64,000 bases of DNA from contig JADLZK010009398.1 in NCBI GenBank assembly GCA_015847255.1, forward strand, positions 1-64,000, written 5' to 3'. This DNA comes from Hyparrhenia diplandra. Its lineage: Eukaryota > Streptophyta > Magnoliopsida > Poales > Poaceae. The first letter of the stretch is position 1, and every line of letters starts with the position of its first letter. Shown here piece after piece: positions 42,438 through 53,230 of the stretch. Under the pieces are notes generated by a model. That model was not told where the DNA came from and did no database searches. It saw only the letters and a list, made by a program, of their open reading frames with translations. A program made the position numbers and the translations under genes.

Positions 42438-42466
42438 AGCTTTCGTTGGTGTTTCTTAATGCACAC
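42420..42466. repeat. Head-to-head LTR palindrome
   Basis: GTGTGCGTTAAGAAACGCCAAC is mirrored by GTTGGTGTTTCTTAATGCACAC around an AAGCTTTC centre. It is the meeting point of LTR 2 (plus) and the minus element's 3' LTR. Homology extends outward on both sides as a large imperfect inverted repeat (about 39.7-42.4 kb against 42.4-44.6 kb). Confidence 0.85.
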
Positions 42467-43091
42467 AGAGAAATCCGCAAGCACACGGAAATACCGTTGT
42501 AGCACTTCACCCGTGGGTAAACGTGGTATCGTATTTTACACAAGGACGGTTCTTGCCAGTTTTTTCCGGGTCTATGTCAACCTAAGGCAAGGGTTTGTTT
42601 ATGGGACCTAAGTGCTAAAACACCTAAACCGACTGGGAATACCTTCCTATTCTCGAAAAACCGACCATCCAACGTCGGTAGTGTCCGTTTTGGAAGGTAG
42701 CAAACCGCCTCCCCCGGCCGGGCCCGAACCGCCTCGGCGAGTGCGCGGCGCCGCACCAGTGGTGCGCGCGCGCACCCGGGGGCCCGTCGCTCGCTTCGTA
42801 GGTCGGGCCTCCTTGCTGTGAAAAGTTGTCCGGTGGTCTTGGCCCGGCCTGGTTTTGACGTTTTGTCCCGATTCTTGTTTGGGCTTGCCATTTGCTTCTT
42901 TAGGCCTTTTTCTATTTATTGGTTTTATTTCTTTTTCTTTGTATTTTTGGCCCAAAGTGATCATCCTTGAGTTGGTACCGCAAGTCCAAATAACCACCAA
43001 AACTTTGGAATATGTTAGTTGAAATCTCTATTTCTAGGTTGTTTTGGTGTTGTGTTGACGGTATTTAATTTGCGCTTGGTTACCGTCAACA
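42445..43091 (-). repeat. 3' LTR of the minus Athila element, internally deleted
   Basis: It runs from GTTGGTGTTTCTTAATGC to TTACCGTCAACA, and on the element strand starts TGTTGACGGTAACC after AAGTGTGGGGAGTT. About 700 bp between GTTTGTTT and GGGACCTAAGTGC, present in the 5' LTR (50660-51370) with its TATA box, is missing here. Confidence 0.75.
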
Positions 43092-44658
43092 AACTCCCCA
43101 CACTTAGCCCCTTTACTCGTCCCGAAGTGAAGGCACAGGGACTAAAGTGGTTCAATCTCCAAGATGTAAGCTTGCATCGAGGTGTTATTCCAAGCTTTAC
43201 CGCCTTGTGAGCATTCATGGTGGCTACCAAGCTATCTTAGAATAATTGAGCAATGGAACAAAGCATGAACTTCCATCTTCTTGCTACTACTCATGCGCAA
43301 AGACTTGGTAAGTTTTTGAATTTTTGAAAGAAATAGCATTACTTTTATGGCATTGACTCTCACAAAATCACTCTTGTTTGAATTTTCCTCTCAAAACACT
43401 CTTGTTTGTATCACTCTCACTCATCCTATTTTGCGGGGTTTTTTATGGATCTTTAAGTGGAGTGATGCATACGCACCTCATATATATTGTCGGGTCAAGC
43501 TCGGATCGTTGGAAAAAGGTACCATACCCTTAGATCGAAATGTGCAAGAGTGTGTGGAAAATATTGATGATATATTTTCTTTGTGGTTACTCCTTAACTC
43601 ATGATCTCTTTCCTTTCTTTTTTTTTTGTATGCTTTTGGAGAGATACAGGCTATTTTTCTTTTTCTTTTCTTTTTTTTTTTTTTTTTTTGGAGATGTGGG
43701 CTCTACACGCCCCGGACACATGTCCATTTTTTATCTCTTATTCTTTTCTTTTTTTTCTGACAGTATCTTTTCTCTCGCATTTTTCTTGATAACTTGAGGG
43801 GATGATCATGATATAATGAATGGAGTATTTATTTGATGGATGGTAAAGATGCATGTGGTGCGCAATTCTCATAAATTGTAAGAACTGGCGTGTGTATGTG
43901 GGTGTACGTGTTTTTCGATCTTGGGAGTATGAGCCTCTCTCAACGCTGTGGATCTACTGAGCCCGACAAAACTCAAATAAAGAGGTAGTAGCTATAGTGG
44001 ATAATCATATCATTATTCGGGCTTTGGTAGGATTTGGCTAAGTCAAATCATGAGCATGCTTTATATTTTTGAATTTTCGAAGATAAAACCAAGTCTTATT
44101 GCAAAAAGAGAGCAAGCGTCAAGTTATTCCGCCATATCACAAAGATCAATTATTTAGATAAGCATGGGGTCCCTAATGGATAGTTGCTCAACAAAAGTCC
44201 GGTATTTTGGCGAGGAATAAAATGTATGCATGCCATGTATCAATTGGTAGATATAGAGATGGAGCTTGGTTCAGGGTTTTAGCACTTAGAAAAGATAAGT
44301 CACAAGTCAAAATTTAATTTAAATAAATCGCGTACCTTTGACTTGTGAGCCTCCCCACACTTGTTTTTGTACCTACTTTTATTTTTCTTTTGCACAAGGA
44401 CAAAAACAAGTGGAGACATAGACAATAATATAATAATAAAACTTTATTGAATTAATAATTCAAACAGCACACTTTGAAGGAATTACAAAATGATTGGAAG
44501 GGAAATATCGAAAATTAAAACTAGTGCGCGCCTAATTATTGATAGAGAGGTAGAGCATCCTAAGCAGGCTTGCGTAGGGGCGTGCTCAGCGTTAGCGACT
44601 CTAGCGACCCTAGCCGCCTTAGTCTTGAAGTTTAGGCGTAAAAGAGTCTAGTTCTTTC

Positions 44659-45366
44659 CTAATGTCTGCGTTCTCTAAGTCCGCCCCTTCTACCTCTCGT
44701 GGTTAAGGTTTTCACTAGCCTGTTTAGAGAGTTGACTCTAGCGTTTAAGGTTGCTAGCGAAGGGACCTTAGGAACCGTGCTACTCCCGGTGTGTGCAAAG
44801 TGATGGAGTACCCTCAAAACGGCTCTCGAGAACATTGGGAGCCTTCCTAGGTGTAGCACGGGGTACCCTCATAGGGCCCTCGCTACTCGGCGACTTTTCA
44901 ACAACATTGAGGGCCTTTCTAGGATTCACCCGAGGGATACGAAGTGGAGCACTTGGAGAGGTCATTTGGAGTAGGAGTTGGCTTCTTCATAAGCCCCTTC
45001 CCACGCCCTCCTCGTAGGCATCTCGACACCGACAACGGTGTACGGGTAGTCGTAATCGGAGGTGTGGATGGAAGACGCCCGTTGACGCGGTATGGGCGCC
45101 AGCTGCTTCGGGCTCCTTCCTCTTGACGCCCAGGGTGCCCACCGTAGGGCGAGGTGGGCGCCCAAGGATACTCTTGCGTGTCATGGATCTGCCCGTGGAC
45201 ACATAGCTCGTTCCCTCCACTAGATGAGTGGCGTGGGGGAGGGAGCACGGCAAGAGGGGCGACACGAGGATGGTTTAACCTCGCCGCTAGGGAAGATCAA
45301 GTCATCCTCATTGAGGGAGCAAAGTGAGCGAGCAGCACTGTAGAGAGTGAGGGCATGGCTCGCCAT
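44659..45366 (-). pseudogene. Unrecognised sense ORF downstream of Athila integrase
   Basis: From an ATG at 45364-45366 a frame reads MASHALTLYSAARSLCSLNE and LIFPSGEVKP. After frame changes it continues through Pro/Arg-rich sequence to an internal repeat (IPRVNPRKALNVVEKS, then VPRATPRKAPNVLESR) and LATLNARVNSLNRLVKTL, a possible coiled coil. It occupies the place of the env-like ORF of some Athila elements but shows no signal peptide or membrane segment. I do not recognise it. Confidence 0.35.
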
Positions 45367-45732
45367 TGCAGCTGTTCTTGGCTTAGAAGAAGAGGATTTG
45401 AGAAGAGGAGAAGAGCAAGAAGGAGTGGTGTGAAGAATGGAGAGGAGGAGGGTGGATTTTATAGGATAAATTCTCCTCTCCGGTTTGGCGGTGTCGAAAT
45501 CGGGCTGAGCAAACCTTTACTTGGGTGGGTTGTGAGAAAGGAGAAGGAGATGGGCGAAATCCTGCACCAGTGGGGGCCGGCCTGGTCTTGCGGGCGCACT
45601 GTGGTGGTGCTTACAAGACCACCTGTGTGTCCCTCGGTCGTGTTTTTCGCCACATCCGTTTTCCTTTTTCGAAAAAGTTTTGAATCGGTGTTGGCCGCTG
45701 CGAGAAACGTTTCCTTTCTTGCCGATCTCTAA

Positions 45733-46200
45733 TTGATCCTCAAATTTAAATTTTGAAAATAGATTATGCTTTTAATTAATTTAGAAGGTAAATATCCTTT
45801 GTGTAGCAAATGACGAGCTTAAATTTAGTGAAGTAAAAAGAAAATAACAAGGTAAATAATTTATTTAAAACAAAGTAAAAAAATATATAGATAACTTTTA
45901 TATTTTATTATTACCATAAGTAAATTTTTTTAGTTGTAATAATTTTAATTGTAAATAAATATCTCTTTTTTTATATGCTGATCAACATACATTAATTCTC
46001 AAAGCATAAATCTATTCTATCGAGCTCTTGGTTAAGATCGAATCATTGGCTCAAAGAAAAGCTTAAGGCGTTGACCGTTTACCTTTTGTACCTCACCGCG
46101 TCATCTTGATTGTGATTGCGCCATGTGGCGACATGTTGATGACGGTGTACGGTCCTTTCCATTTGCTCCTTAGCTTTCCTTCGTCGAACGGTTTCACCGG
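45733..46200. other. AT-rich spacer of the minus Athila element
   Basis: Strongly AT-rich sequence (45740-46030) followed by the C-terminal remnants of integrase. No gene is seen on either strand. Confidence 0.4.
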
Positions 46201-47320
46201 GAGTTGATTAGGAGTACTTACTTTGTCTCCTCGGTGAATTCTTTAATCTTGATACCGATCATGCCATCTTTTTGTGCGCTCTTTGTAGAGCTCGCGACCG
46301 TGGTACGCCTTTTTCGCCATTCTTCTTTGTTGAGAGATTTGTCTCTCGACGGTTCTTCCAGCCGAGTCCGGCGTCCATATTCCACTTCTTGATGGCCCAA
46401 TGAGCTCGATGCTCCAACTCAACCGGTAAATGGCGTGTTTTGCCATAGACCACCGGTGATAAGGTGACATGCCGATGGGGGCTTTTTATAAGTCGTCCGA
46501 TATGCCCAGAGAGCATCGGGTAGCTTGTTTTTCCAACCCTTCCCCATCTCGTTGACCGCCTTCTACAGGATGTTTTTGATTTGTTTATTGGAGGTTTCGG
46601 CTTGCCCGCCGGTTTTGGATGATAGGGGGTAGCAATATTGTGCAGAAAGTGCCGAGCTCCTTCAAGAATGCCTTGAATGATTTGTCCTTGAAATGCGATC
46701 CTCCGTCACCGATCACCATGCGTGGCGTTCGAAACGGGGGAAGATGATTTCATGGAACATTTTGGCGCGTCGCGTGCTTGCCATCGCCAGCCTCCGCATG
46801 GTAGTGCCTCTACCCACTTTGACCACGTAGTCCACGCCACCGGGATGTACTCGCAATAATGGGACTTCCGAATGGCCCCATGTAGTCAATGCCCCACACA
46901 TCAAATATTTCTATTTGAAGGTTGTAGTGTAGGGGCATTGCATCACGAGCTGTGATGTTTCTCGTCTTCTCGGCGGTTGTAGCATCTTCTCGATGAACTC
47001 TTTCGTGTCGCCGTACATCGCCGGCCAGAAGAATCCGCACCGCCAAATTTTTGGCTTGTGTGCGGAATACTCCCGGATGTCGGGCGTAGGGAGATGCATG
47101 ACATTTTTCAATGATCTGCATTCCTCCCTCCCTTGGTACGCATCTTCACAAAGCAAGCGTCCGCACACACCCATGCAGATATGGGTCATCCCATAGGTGC
47201 CGTCTTCTCTCCATTTGGAGTTTCCGCTTGTTCTCCCCGGGTGGTACATAACCACGCAACCATGTAATTCACAATGTTTTGCGTACCATGGGTTGAAATG
47301 TGACACCTTGAGTAGCATGT
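46200..47320 (-). pseudogene. Athila integrase, fragmented
   Basis: The minus frames contain an RDAMPLHYNLQIEIFDVWGI and DYMGPFG segment with the first catalytic Asp, an upstream zinc-finger part (HLPTPDIREYSAHKPKIWRC, GFFWPAMYGDTKEFIEK), and near 46710 a degraded second-Asp/Glu region. The C-terminal VYGKTRHLPVELEHRAHWAI and KKWNMDAGL block is at 46259-46516. At least four frame changes occur. Confidence 0.8.
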
Positions 47321-47499
47321 CGTCGCGCCGCGTAGTCGTTGATTGGTAGTTCTTGCATGTTAGTTACCTCGCATACGCGACAAATGATCCGCAACCGTAT
47401 TTTCTACTCCTTTTTATCTTTTATTTTGATGTCAAATTCTTGGAGCGAAAAGAATCCAGCGGATCAAGCGAGGTTTCGCATCCTTTTTGGTAAGAAGAT

Positions 47500-47760
47500 A
47501 CTTAAGGGCGGCATGATACGTGTAGATGATTATTTTTGCGCCCACTAAGTAGGATCGAAACTTCTCGATAGCAAAGACTACTTGCCAGAGTTCTTTTTAC
47601 ATTTGTAGCGTAATTAAGCCGGGCTCTCGCCAAAGTCTTGCTAGCATATGCGATGGCATTTGCTTTTTGTCCTTGGTTTGGCCTAAGACCGCACCAACAA
47701 GTATAGTCGCTAGCATCGCACATGATTTCAAATGGCAACGACCAATCCGGGGTTGGATGA
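47500..47760 (-). pseudogene. Athila RNase H fragment
   Basis: The frame begins MPFEIMCDASDYTCWCGL and continues with AIAYASKTLARARLNYATN, the normal start of the Athila RNase H domain. CDASD keeps the catalytic Asp. The remaining domain is shifted out of frame. Confidence 0.8.
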
Positions 47761-47915
47761 TCGGAGCCGAGATGAGTGCTTTCTTCGGGGTTTCAAAAGC
47801 GTGTAAGCACTCATCTATGAAGTCAAAGGGTACGCCCTTGGCTAGCGGGGCCGTAAGGGGTCTAGCGATTTTTACGAAAAATCTTTTATAAATCTTCTAT
47901 AAAACCCTGCGTGTC

Positions 47916-48700
47916 CTAGGAAGCTACGGATACCTTTGACGCTATCGGGGTGGTAGCTTTTCGATAACGTCTATTTTGGCTTTGTCTACCTCTATCCCCC
48001 CTCTCGGACACGAGGTGCCCGAGAACGATGCCTTCTCGGACCATGAAGTGGCACTTTTCCCGATTAAGTACCGTGTCCTTTTCTTGGCATATTTGCAAGA
48101 CCCGGTCTAGGTTCTTCGGACAACTTTCGAAAGTCTTACCATAGGCGGAGAAATCGTCCATGAAGACCTCCATGATATCTTCGATCATGTGCGAGAAGAT
48201 AGACATCACGCACCACCGAAAAGAAGCGGGGTGCATTACACGCCCAAAATGACATTCTACGGTAGGCATAGGTTCCGCATGGGCATGTGAACGTGGTCTT
48301 GCTTTTGGTCATCGTGGTGGATCGGGATCCGTGGTAGCGAATACCCGTCAAGGAAACGAAGAAAGAATGTTTTGCTAACCGCTCCAACATTTCATCAATA
48401 AAGGGCAGCGGGAAGTGATCTTTCTTTGTTGCCTTGTTAAGTTTTCTATAATCAATACACATTCTCCACCCGTGACTTGTCTTTGTGGAATGAGTTCGTT
48501 TTTAGCGTTCTCAACGATCGTCATTCCTCCCTTTTTAGGGACCACTTGGACTGGCTAACCCAATCAGCGTGGTGGTACGGGATAGATAATCCCGGCATGA
48601 AGAAGCTTGACAACTTCCTTCTTCATGACTTCACGCATCGCATTATTGAGCCTACTGGCGGGGTTTGCATGATGGGGTACCGTCGGGGTCAATAGGAATG
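47916..48700 (-). pseudogene. Athila reverse transcriptase
   Basis: CIDYRKLNKATKKDHFPLPF and IDEMLERLAKHSFF (48136-48462) are followed by TTFTCPCGTYAYRRMSF, then after a frame change FSHMIEDIMEVFMDDFSAYG and CQEKDTVLNREKCHFMVREG (47916-48269). The catalytic FMDD box is intact. Frameshifts around the SGYHQIPI and NAPASFQR regions break the domain. Confidence 0.85.
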
Positions 48701-49323
48701 CGATGTGTGCAAAGTGTCGGGCTTACCCCTTTTAGATCTTGAAGGGAATACCCGAAGACCAATCGTGTTTCTCTAAGACGGCTATTAGCCGGGTGGTTTC
48801 TCGGTCACTAAAGCTTATCGCTTATGATGAAGGGGGCTTGTGAATCGCCGTTTAGGAAGACATAGCGTAGGCCCGGGGGTAGGGGTTTAACCTCAACCTG
48901 GAGGCCGAGTCGCCTCTTCCTCTTTGGGAAGTTCTTTGAGTTCCCCCGATTCGCCCCTCTTCTTTAATGAAGAATTGGGCATCTTTTTCTAGGTCTGTTT
49001 TTGGGTTCTCATATAGCATAACTCCCATGACCTCCTCGGGCATGTCGTACTCAAGGAAGGGTTACATTTACCAAGTTTTTTAGCTCGAGTAACTAGGATG
49101 GAAAACTTTTTCTTCCCGAGTTTGACATCTAAATCCCGGATGTTGATATATCGAGAATCTTCTCTAAGGGATGCCCGATCAGGATGTCGAAGTCTTGGAT
49201 ATCAAAAATATGAAAATCCAGAGACAACTTGACATCCTTGTGTTGGAAGATTTGTTCATGTATAACTTCATGGCTTTCAATGGTGGTACGTGGTGCTATG
49301 CGCAAGGTCCATGTTGTGGGGTC

Positions 49324-50470
49324 CTAACGGTTTTCTTCGTCACAAGTTTGTGCAAAGGTTTTGGACATTATATTTACCCCCACAGTAGGGTTATACATGA
49401 CTTCCACCCAGTTTCCCTGATATTTGCAATGGATTGATGTAGAGGGGCCACTTATCCGAATTTCTTCGAAAGAAGGTCCTTCCTCTCGCAACCATTCCAT
49501 GCTCATTATAGCTATTAGCTCCTTAGTAGACTCCTAGAGGAAGAATTTATCCAGGGGTTGTTCAGGGGCTAGCGGGGCGGGGTGGTTTCTTCCATTGTTC
49601 GTACTTCGAGGTGTCACCGAATTGATCAGTAAAGTCAACCTCGAAGAACGGAGATCGTGCATGCGGTCTCCTTTGGTTTTGGTTCAGAGCGAGGGTCTCT
49701 ATTGGTTTAACGGGTTCGGCTTTAGCCGAAGAGACTTCCTCGGGTTTTCGCTTGGGTTCTACACGGATGGGTTCTAGCGGAGGAGTATTCTCAAGAATAC
49801 GGTTTAGAGAGCTTCTCCTTCCGCTGTGGTTTTATGTGAAAATGACCCTCCTAGCTAAATCAGCGGCGAGGCGCTTGCCCCTGTCCAATCCCTAGCCAGA
49901 AATGCTTTGTAAAAGCACGTGGTTTGGTATGGATGTGTGCTGGGCCGGATCGTGTAAGCGTGGTAAACCGGTCCCAGGCTGCCCCTAAGGTTTCACCTCT
50001 ATTTGTTGGAAGTTGAGTATCTCTTGTCGCAGGGCGCGATTTCGGATAAAGGGTAGAACGCCACACGAACTGCATTTCGCAGATTCTTCCCATTCTCCGT
50101 TTACCAACCCTACGTTATGGGCGTACCATTGAGTCGCCCTCTCGGTGAGAGAGAATGGAAACAACTTCCACCTCGGCGTGTCGTGTGTCATGCCCGCATT
50201 GTCGCAGCCACGAGCTGCTCAAACTCCCGTAAGTGATGGTAGCGGTTTTTATATTCCGAGCCCGAAAAGGCTCGCCCTGAAACCATGGCTATAAAGCCGG
50301 CGGAGCTCATACTCGAAGGCTGTGATTGGCTTCGCAGATGGGCGTGGTTCAACGAGCTCGCCCTTAGGAGTGGACAGGATTTGTAGGGTAGGTTGCTCCA
50401 TGAGTAACAGGAACTCTTTTTGGTATTTTTGTTTAAAGGATACTACGGTCACATAGGTCGACTAGGCTCG
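49324..50470 (-). pseudogene. Athila gag and protease remnants
   Basis: At 50249-50452 a C-terminal-looking gag piece is seen, with LKQ-like start MTVVSFKQKYQKEFLLLMEQ. WKLFPFSLTERATQWYAHNV at 49985-50191 is the core capsid pattern (PFSL...A..W). At 49324-49506 GNWVEVMYNPTVGVNIMSKT is the protease-region phrase of grass Athila elements. All are short frames separated by stops. Confidence 0.7.
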
Positions 50471-50490
50471 AGATATAACTACGACAACCG

Positions 50491-50508
50491 TCCCGGCAAT
50501 GGCGCCGT
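50491..50508 (-). promoter_or_regulatory. Athila primer binding site
   Basis: On the minus strand GGCGCCATTGCCGGGA lies about 8 bases inside the 5' LTR, matching the TGGCGCC(G/A)TTGCCGGGGA primer site usual in Athila elements. Confidence 0.8.
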
Positions 50509-50515
50509 AAATGCT

Positions 50516-51632
50516 TGTTGGTGTTTCTTAACGCACACAGAGAAATCCGCAAGCGCCACGGAAATACCGTTGTAGCACTTCACCCGATGGTAAATAGGGT
50601 ATCGTATTTTACACAAGGGCCGGTTGCGCAGCAAGCTTTTACGGTCTATGTCAACCTAAGGCAAGGGTTTGTTTTCTAAGAGTAGCGAGGTATCTATAGG
50701 CTAAGTTTTCCAAAAGGCGTGATTTCTAAAGTCCGTTGTCTACTCACCGGGCACGCCCGCGCCCAATCCCGGCGTGAGTCCCAAGCAATTAGCTCTACGA
50801 CATAGCCGAACGTGGGGGGGATTTCAAGGGACGGACAAGGCTTGTCACGACAAGCCGCCTACCCCTCAACCATGGGATGCACCGCAAAAAGGTAGGTGAA
50901 CGCTAGTCCAAACACCACGCTTGCACTATTGGTCCGATTCTTGATGTTGGCCAAGGTTCCCGGTCAAAGAGTTCCTTCACCAAGAATTAACGCTCTTAAC
51001 GAGACAATCTACCGATCCCGCAAGTCTACAACGGCTAAGAAATATACGAAGGAAATTAAGTTGTTGCAAGATAATCACAAGACTTCTTACCAAAGTATAA
51101 GTAGCTTGCGAGAGGTACAAGCCGGGTGGGTACCAACAAGTCCCAAGACTCCGTCCTCCTAGGAACCGGAACACCGAGGGGCGAACCAAAGAACTCCGGG
51201 TAGAAAGAACAAAGCTTCTTTCTAGCTTTTCCCTCTCTCACTCTCTAGAATTTAGAAGAAGATATAGAAGAAGTAGAAGAACTAATTCTACTCTCTTGCA
51301 CAAGTACACCGGTTTCTCCTTGGAATTGTTGTGTTGAGAGGTGAAGGAGGGAGCTATTTATACACAAGGAGGAGGGACCTAAGTGCTAAAAACACATAAA
51401 CCGATTTGGCAATACCTTCCTATTCTCGAAACCGACCATCCAACGTCGGTAGTGTATCGCATTTTGGAAGGTAGCAAACCGCCTCCCCGGCTGGGCCCGA
51501 ATCGCCTTAGCAGGCGGTGCGGCCGCACCAGGTGTGGTGCGCGCAAGACTTTGGGGCCCCGCTCGCTCGCCCCGCAGTCGGGCCTCCTTGCCGTGAAAAG
51601 TTGTGCGGTGGTCTTGGCCCGGCCTGGTTTTG
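50516..51632 (-). repeat. 5' LTR of the minus Athila element, U3-truncated
   Basis: Plus-strand sequence starts TGTTGGTGTTTCTTAACGC. The minus strand has a TATA box, GTATAAATAGC, at about 51354-51364. Homology with 42445-43091 ends at GGCCTGGTTTTGA. The outer ~450 bp of U3 are absent. Confidence 0.75.
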
Positions 51633-51660
51633 ATATGATTGCACAAGGTATGACAAATCA

Positions 51661-51746
51661 ATGCAGGTCTACATCTTGGAGATTGAACCACTTTAGTCCC
51701 TATGCCTTCACTCGAGGACGAGCAAAGGACTAAGTGTGGGGGAGTT
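51661..51746 (+). promoter_or_regulatory. Plus-element 3' UTR end and polypurine tract
   Basis: ATGCAGGTCTACATCTTGG to AGTGTGGGGGAGTT repeats 41650-41732 almost exactly. The GTGTGGGGGAGTT run directly precedes the next LTR and would prime plus-strand DNA. Confidence 0.75.
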
Positions 51747-53230
51747 TGTTGACGGTCGTTAACTACATATTATATACTGTCAACATTAGTATAAAACTAC
51801 CAAAACACAATAGTGATAGGGCTTTGAGCAAACCATTTCCACAAGTTTTGGTACTTCACTTGTTTTGCAGGACAATGTTGGAAACATACACATTTCGGGC
51901 CAAAAACAAAGGAAAACGTATAAAGAATAACAAGGCCCTAAATAGACATGAGCAAAGCAAGGAGAAAAGAGGAGAAATGCCCATAAATATGAATATCAAC
52001 ATCTATACATAAGCCCAAAAAGTCGAGGCCCAAATCCAACATGAAATCATACCGGGTCGCAGGACATGGGTTCAATGTTTTGGGCATAACTTTCCCATAC
52101 GAAATCGGATTTCGGTGATCCACCAGTCAAAACGAAGCTTACTCCGAGGCCCACGCGCTCCTACAAAATTTCAGGCCAAATGGCCCACATCTTGGTGTGC
52201 CCGCACCAAGTGGTGCGCGCGTACACTGGCGGATGCCAACCGGGCCCAGCTTTCTCGAGCCGGTGCATTACCTTCCAAAAAGTGTGTTGCCGACGTTGGT
52301 TGGTCGGTTTGGGCTGATTAGGAAGGTGTACCAAGGTCGGTTTGGTTCCTTCCATATGGGGAGGGACTTTTTCCAACAAGCCCCCTCTCCTCTACCTATA
52401 AAAGGAGGCCCTCTCCCTCTTCCTCAACAGACACCAATTCCATACAACACAAAGAGGAGCCACAATGTAATAGAGAGGAGAGAGTTCCATTCTTGTTCTT
52501 CTTCCCCCCTCTTAGTTCTAATGGAGAGTGAGAGAGGAAAGGCTAGAAGGAAGTTTGGTTCCTTCTACGGAGTTGTCGGTCCGCCCGCGGTGTGCCGCGG
52601 TTCCTAGGAAGTCGGAGTGCCGGAGTTGTCGGTACCCGCTGGCTTGTACCTCTACAAGCTACTTACACTTTGGTGAGAAAGCTTGTGATTATCTTTCGGC
52701 TTATTGTTCTTCAAGTATATTATCTTAGCTGTTATAGACTTGCGGGATCGATAGTCGTACCTTTGGGTCATAACTCTTGGAGAAGGAACTCTTTGACCGG
52801 GGAACCTTGATCAACCCAAGAGTTGTGGATGGTAGTGCAAACGTGGTGTTTGGGCTAGCGTTCACCTATCTTTTGCGGTGCATCCCACGGTTGAGGGGGT
52901 AGGCGGCTTGGTCGTGACAAGCCTTGTCCGTCCCTCGAAATCCCCCACGCTCGGGCCGTGTCGTAGATCTAATTGCCGGACTCGCCTAGTTGGGCGCGAG
53001 GGCGGTGCCCAAGCAAGGAGATAACAAGCCCTAGAAATCCCCTGCCCGAAACCTAAGCCCATAAAGATACCTCACTATCCATAGTTATCATAGGGTGGCC
53101 CTTCTTAAAGATTAGAGCGCAAACTGTTCCTCGTGGAAAATACGATACCTCGAATATTTCGGGTGAAAGCTACAACGACAATTCCGTGCGCTTGCGGATT
53201 TATATCTGTGTGCGTTAAGAAACGTCAACA
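51747..53230 (+). repeat. Athila-type LTR 3, complete
   Basis: It starts TGTTGACGGTCGTTAAC and ends CGTCAACA (1,484 bp). It contains the TATA box CTATAAAA (52396-52403). It is the only full-length LTR of this family in the cluster and matches LTR 1 over LTR 1's whole length. The next base starts SIRE-like Copia coding sequence (ACAAGTTAGTGACAC). Confidence 0.85.

Larger units (their letters stand above)
42445..51632 (-). mobile_element. Athila-lineage gypsy element, minus oriented
   Basis: Reading leftwards: 5' LTR 50516-51632 (U3 side missing), primer binding site 50491-50508, gag, protease, RT, RNase H, integrase (46240-50470), an unassigned sense ORF (44659-45366), 3' UTR, polypurine tract at 43092-43106 and 3' LTR 42445-43091. 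The CIDYRKLNKATKKDHFPLPF and FMDDFS RT wording is that of the Athila lineage. All reading frames are broken. Its outer right side ends at 51632, where GGTTTTGA gives way to unrelated bases and then a plus-element 3' UTR at 51661. Confidence 0.8.
36337..53230. mobile_element. Nested Athila-type gypsy cluster inside the SIRE-like Copia
   Basis: This 16.9-kb block has three plus-oriented LTRs (36337-37435, 41733-42437, 51747-53230) and two minus-oriented ones (42445-43091, 50516-51632). Plus parts look like a tandem LTR-internal-LTR-internal-LTR array whose second internal region is interrupted by a minus-oriented element. The left edge lacks the first ~390 bp of an LTR and abuts copia gag. The right edge ends CGTCAACA, then copia integrase resumes. 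Confidence 0.75.
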
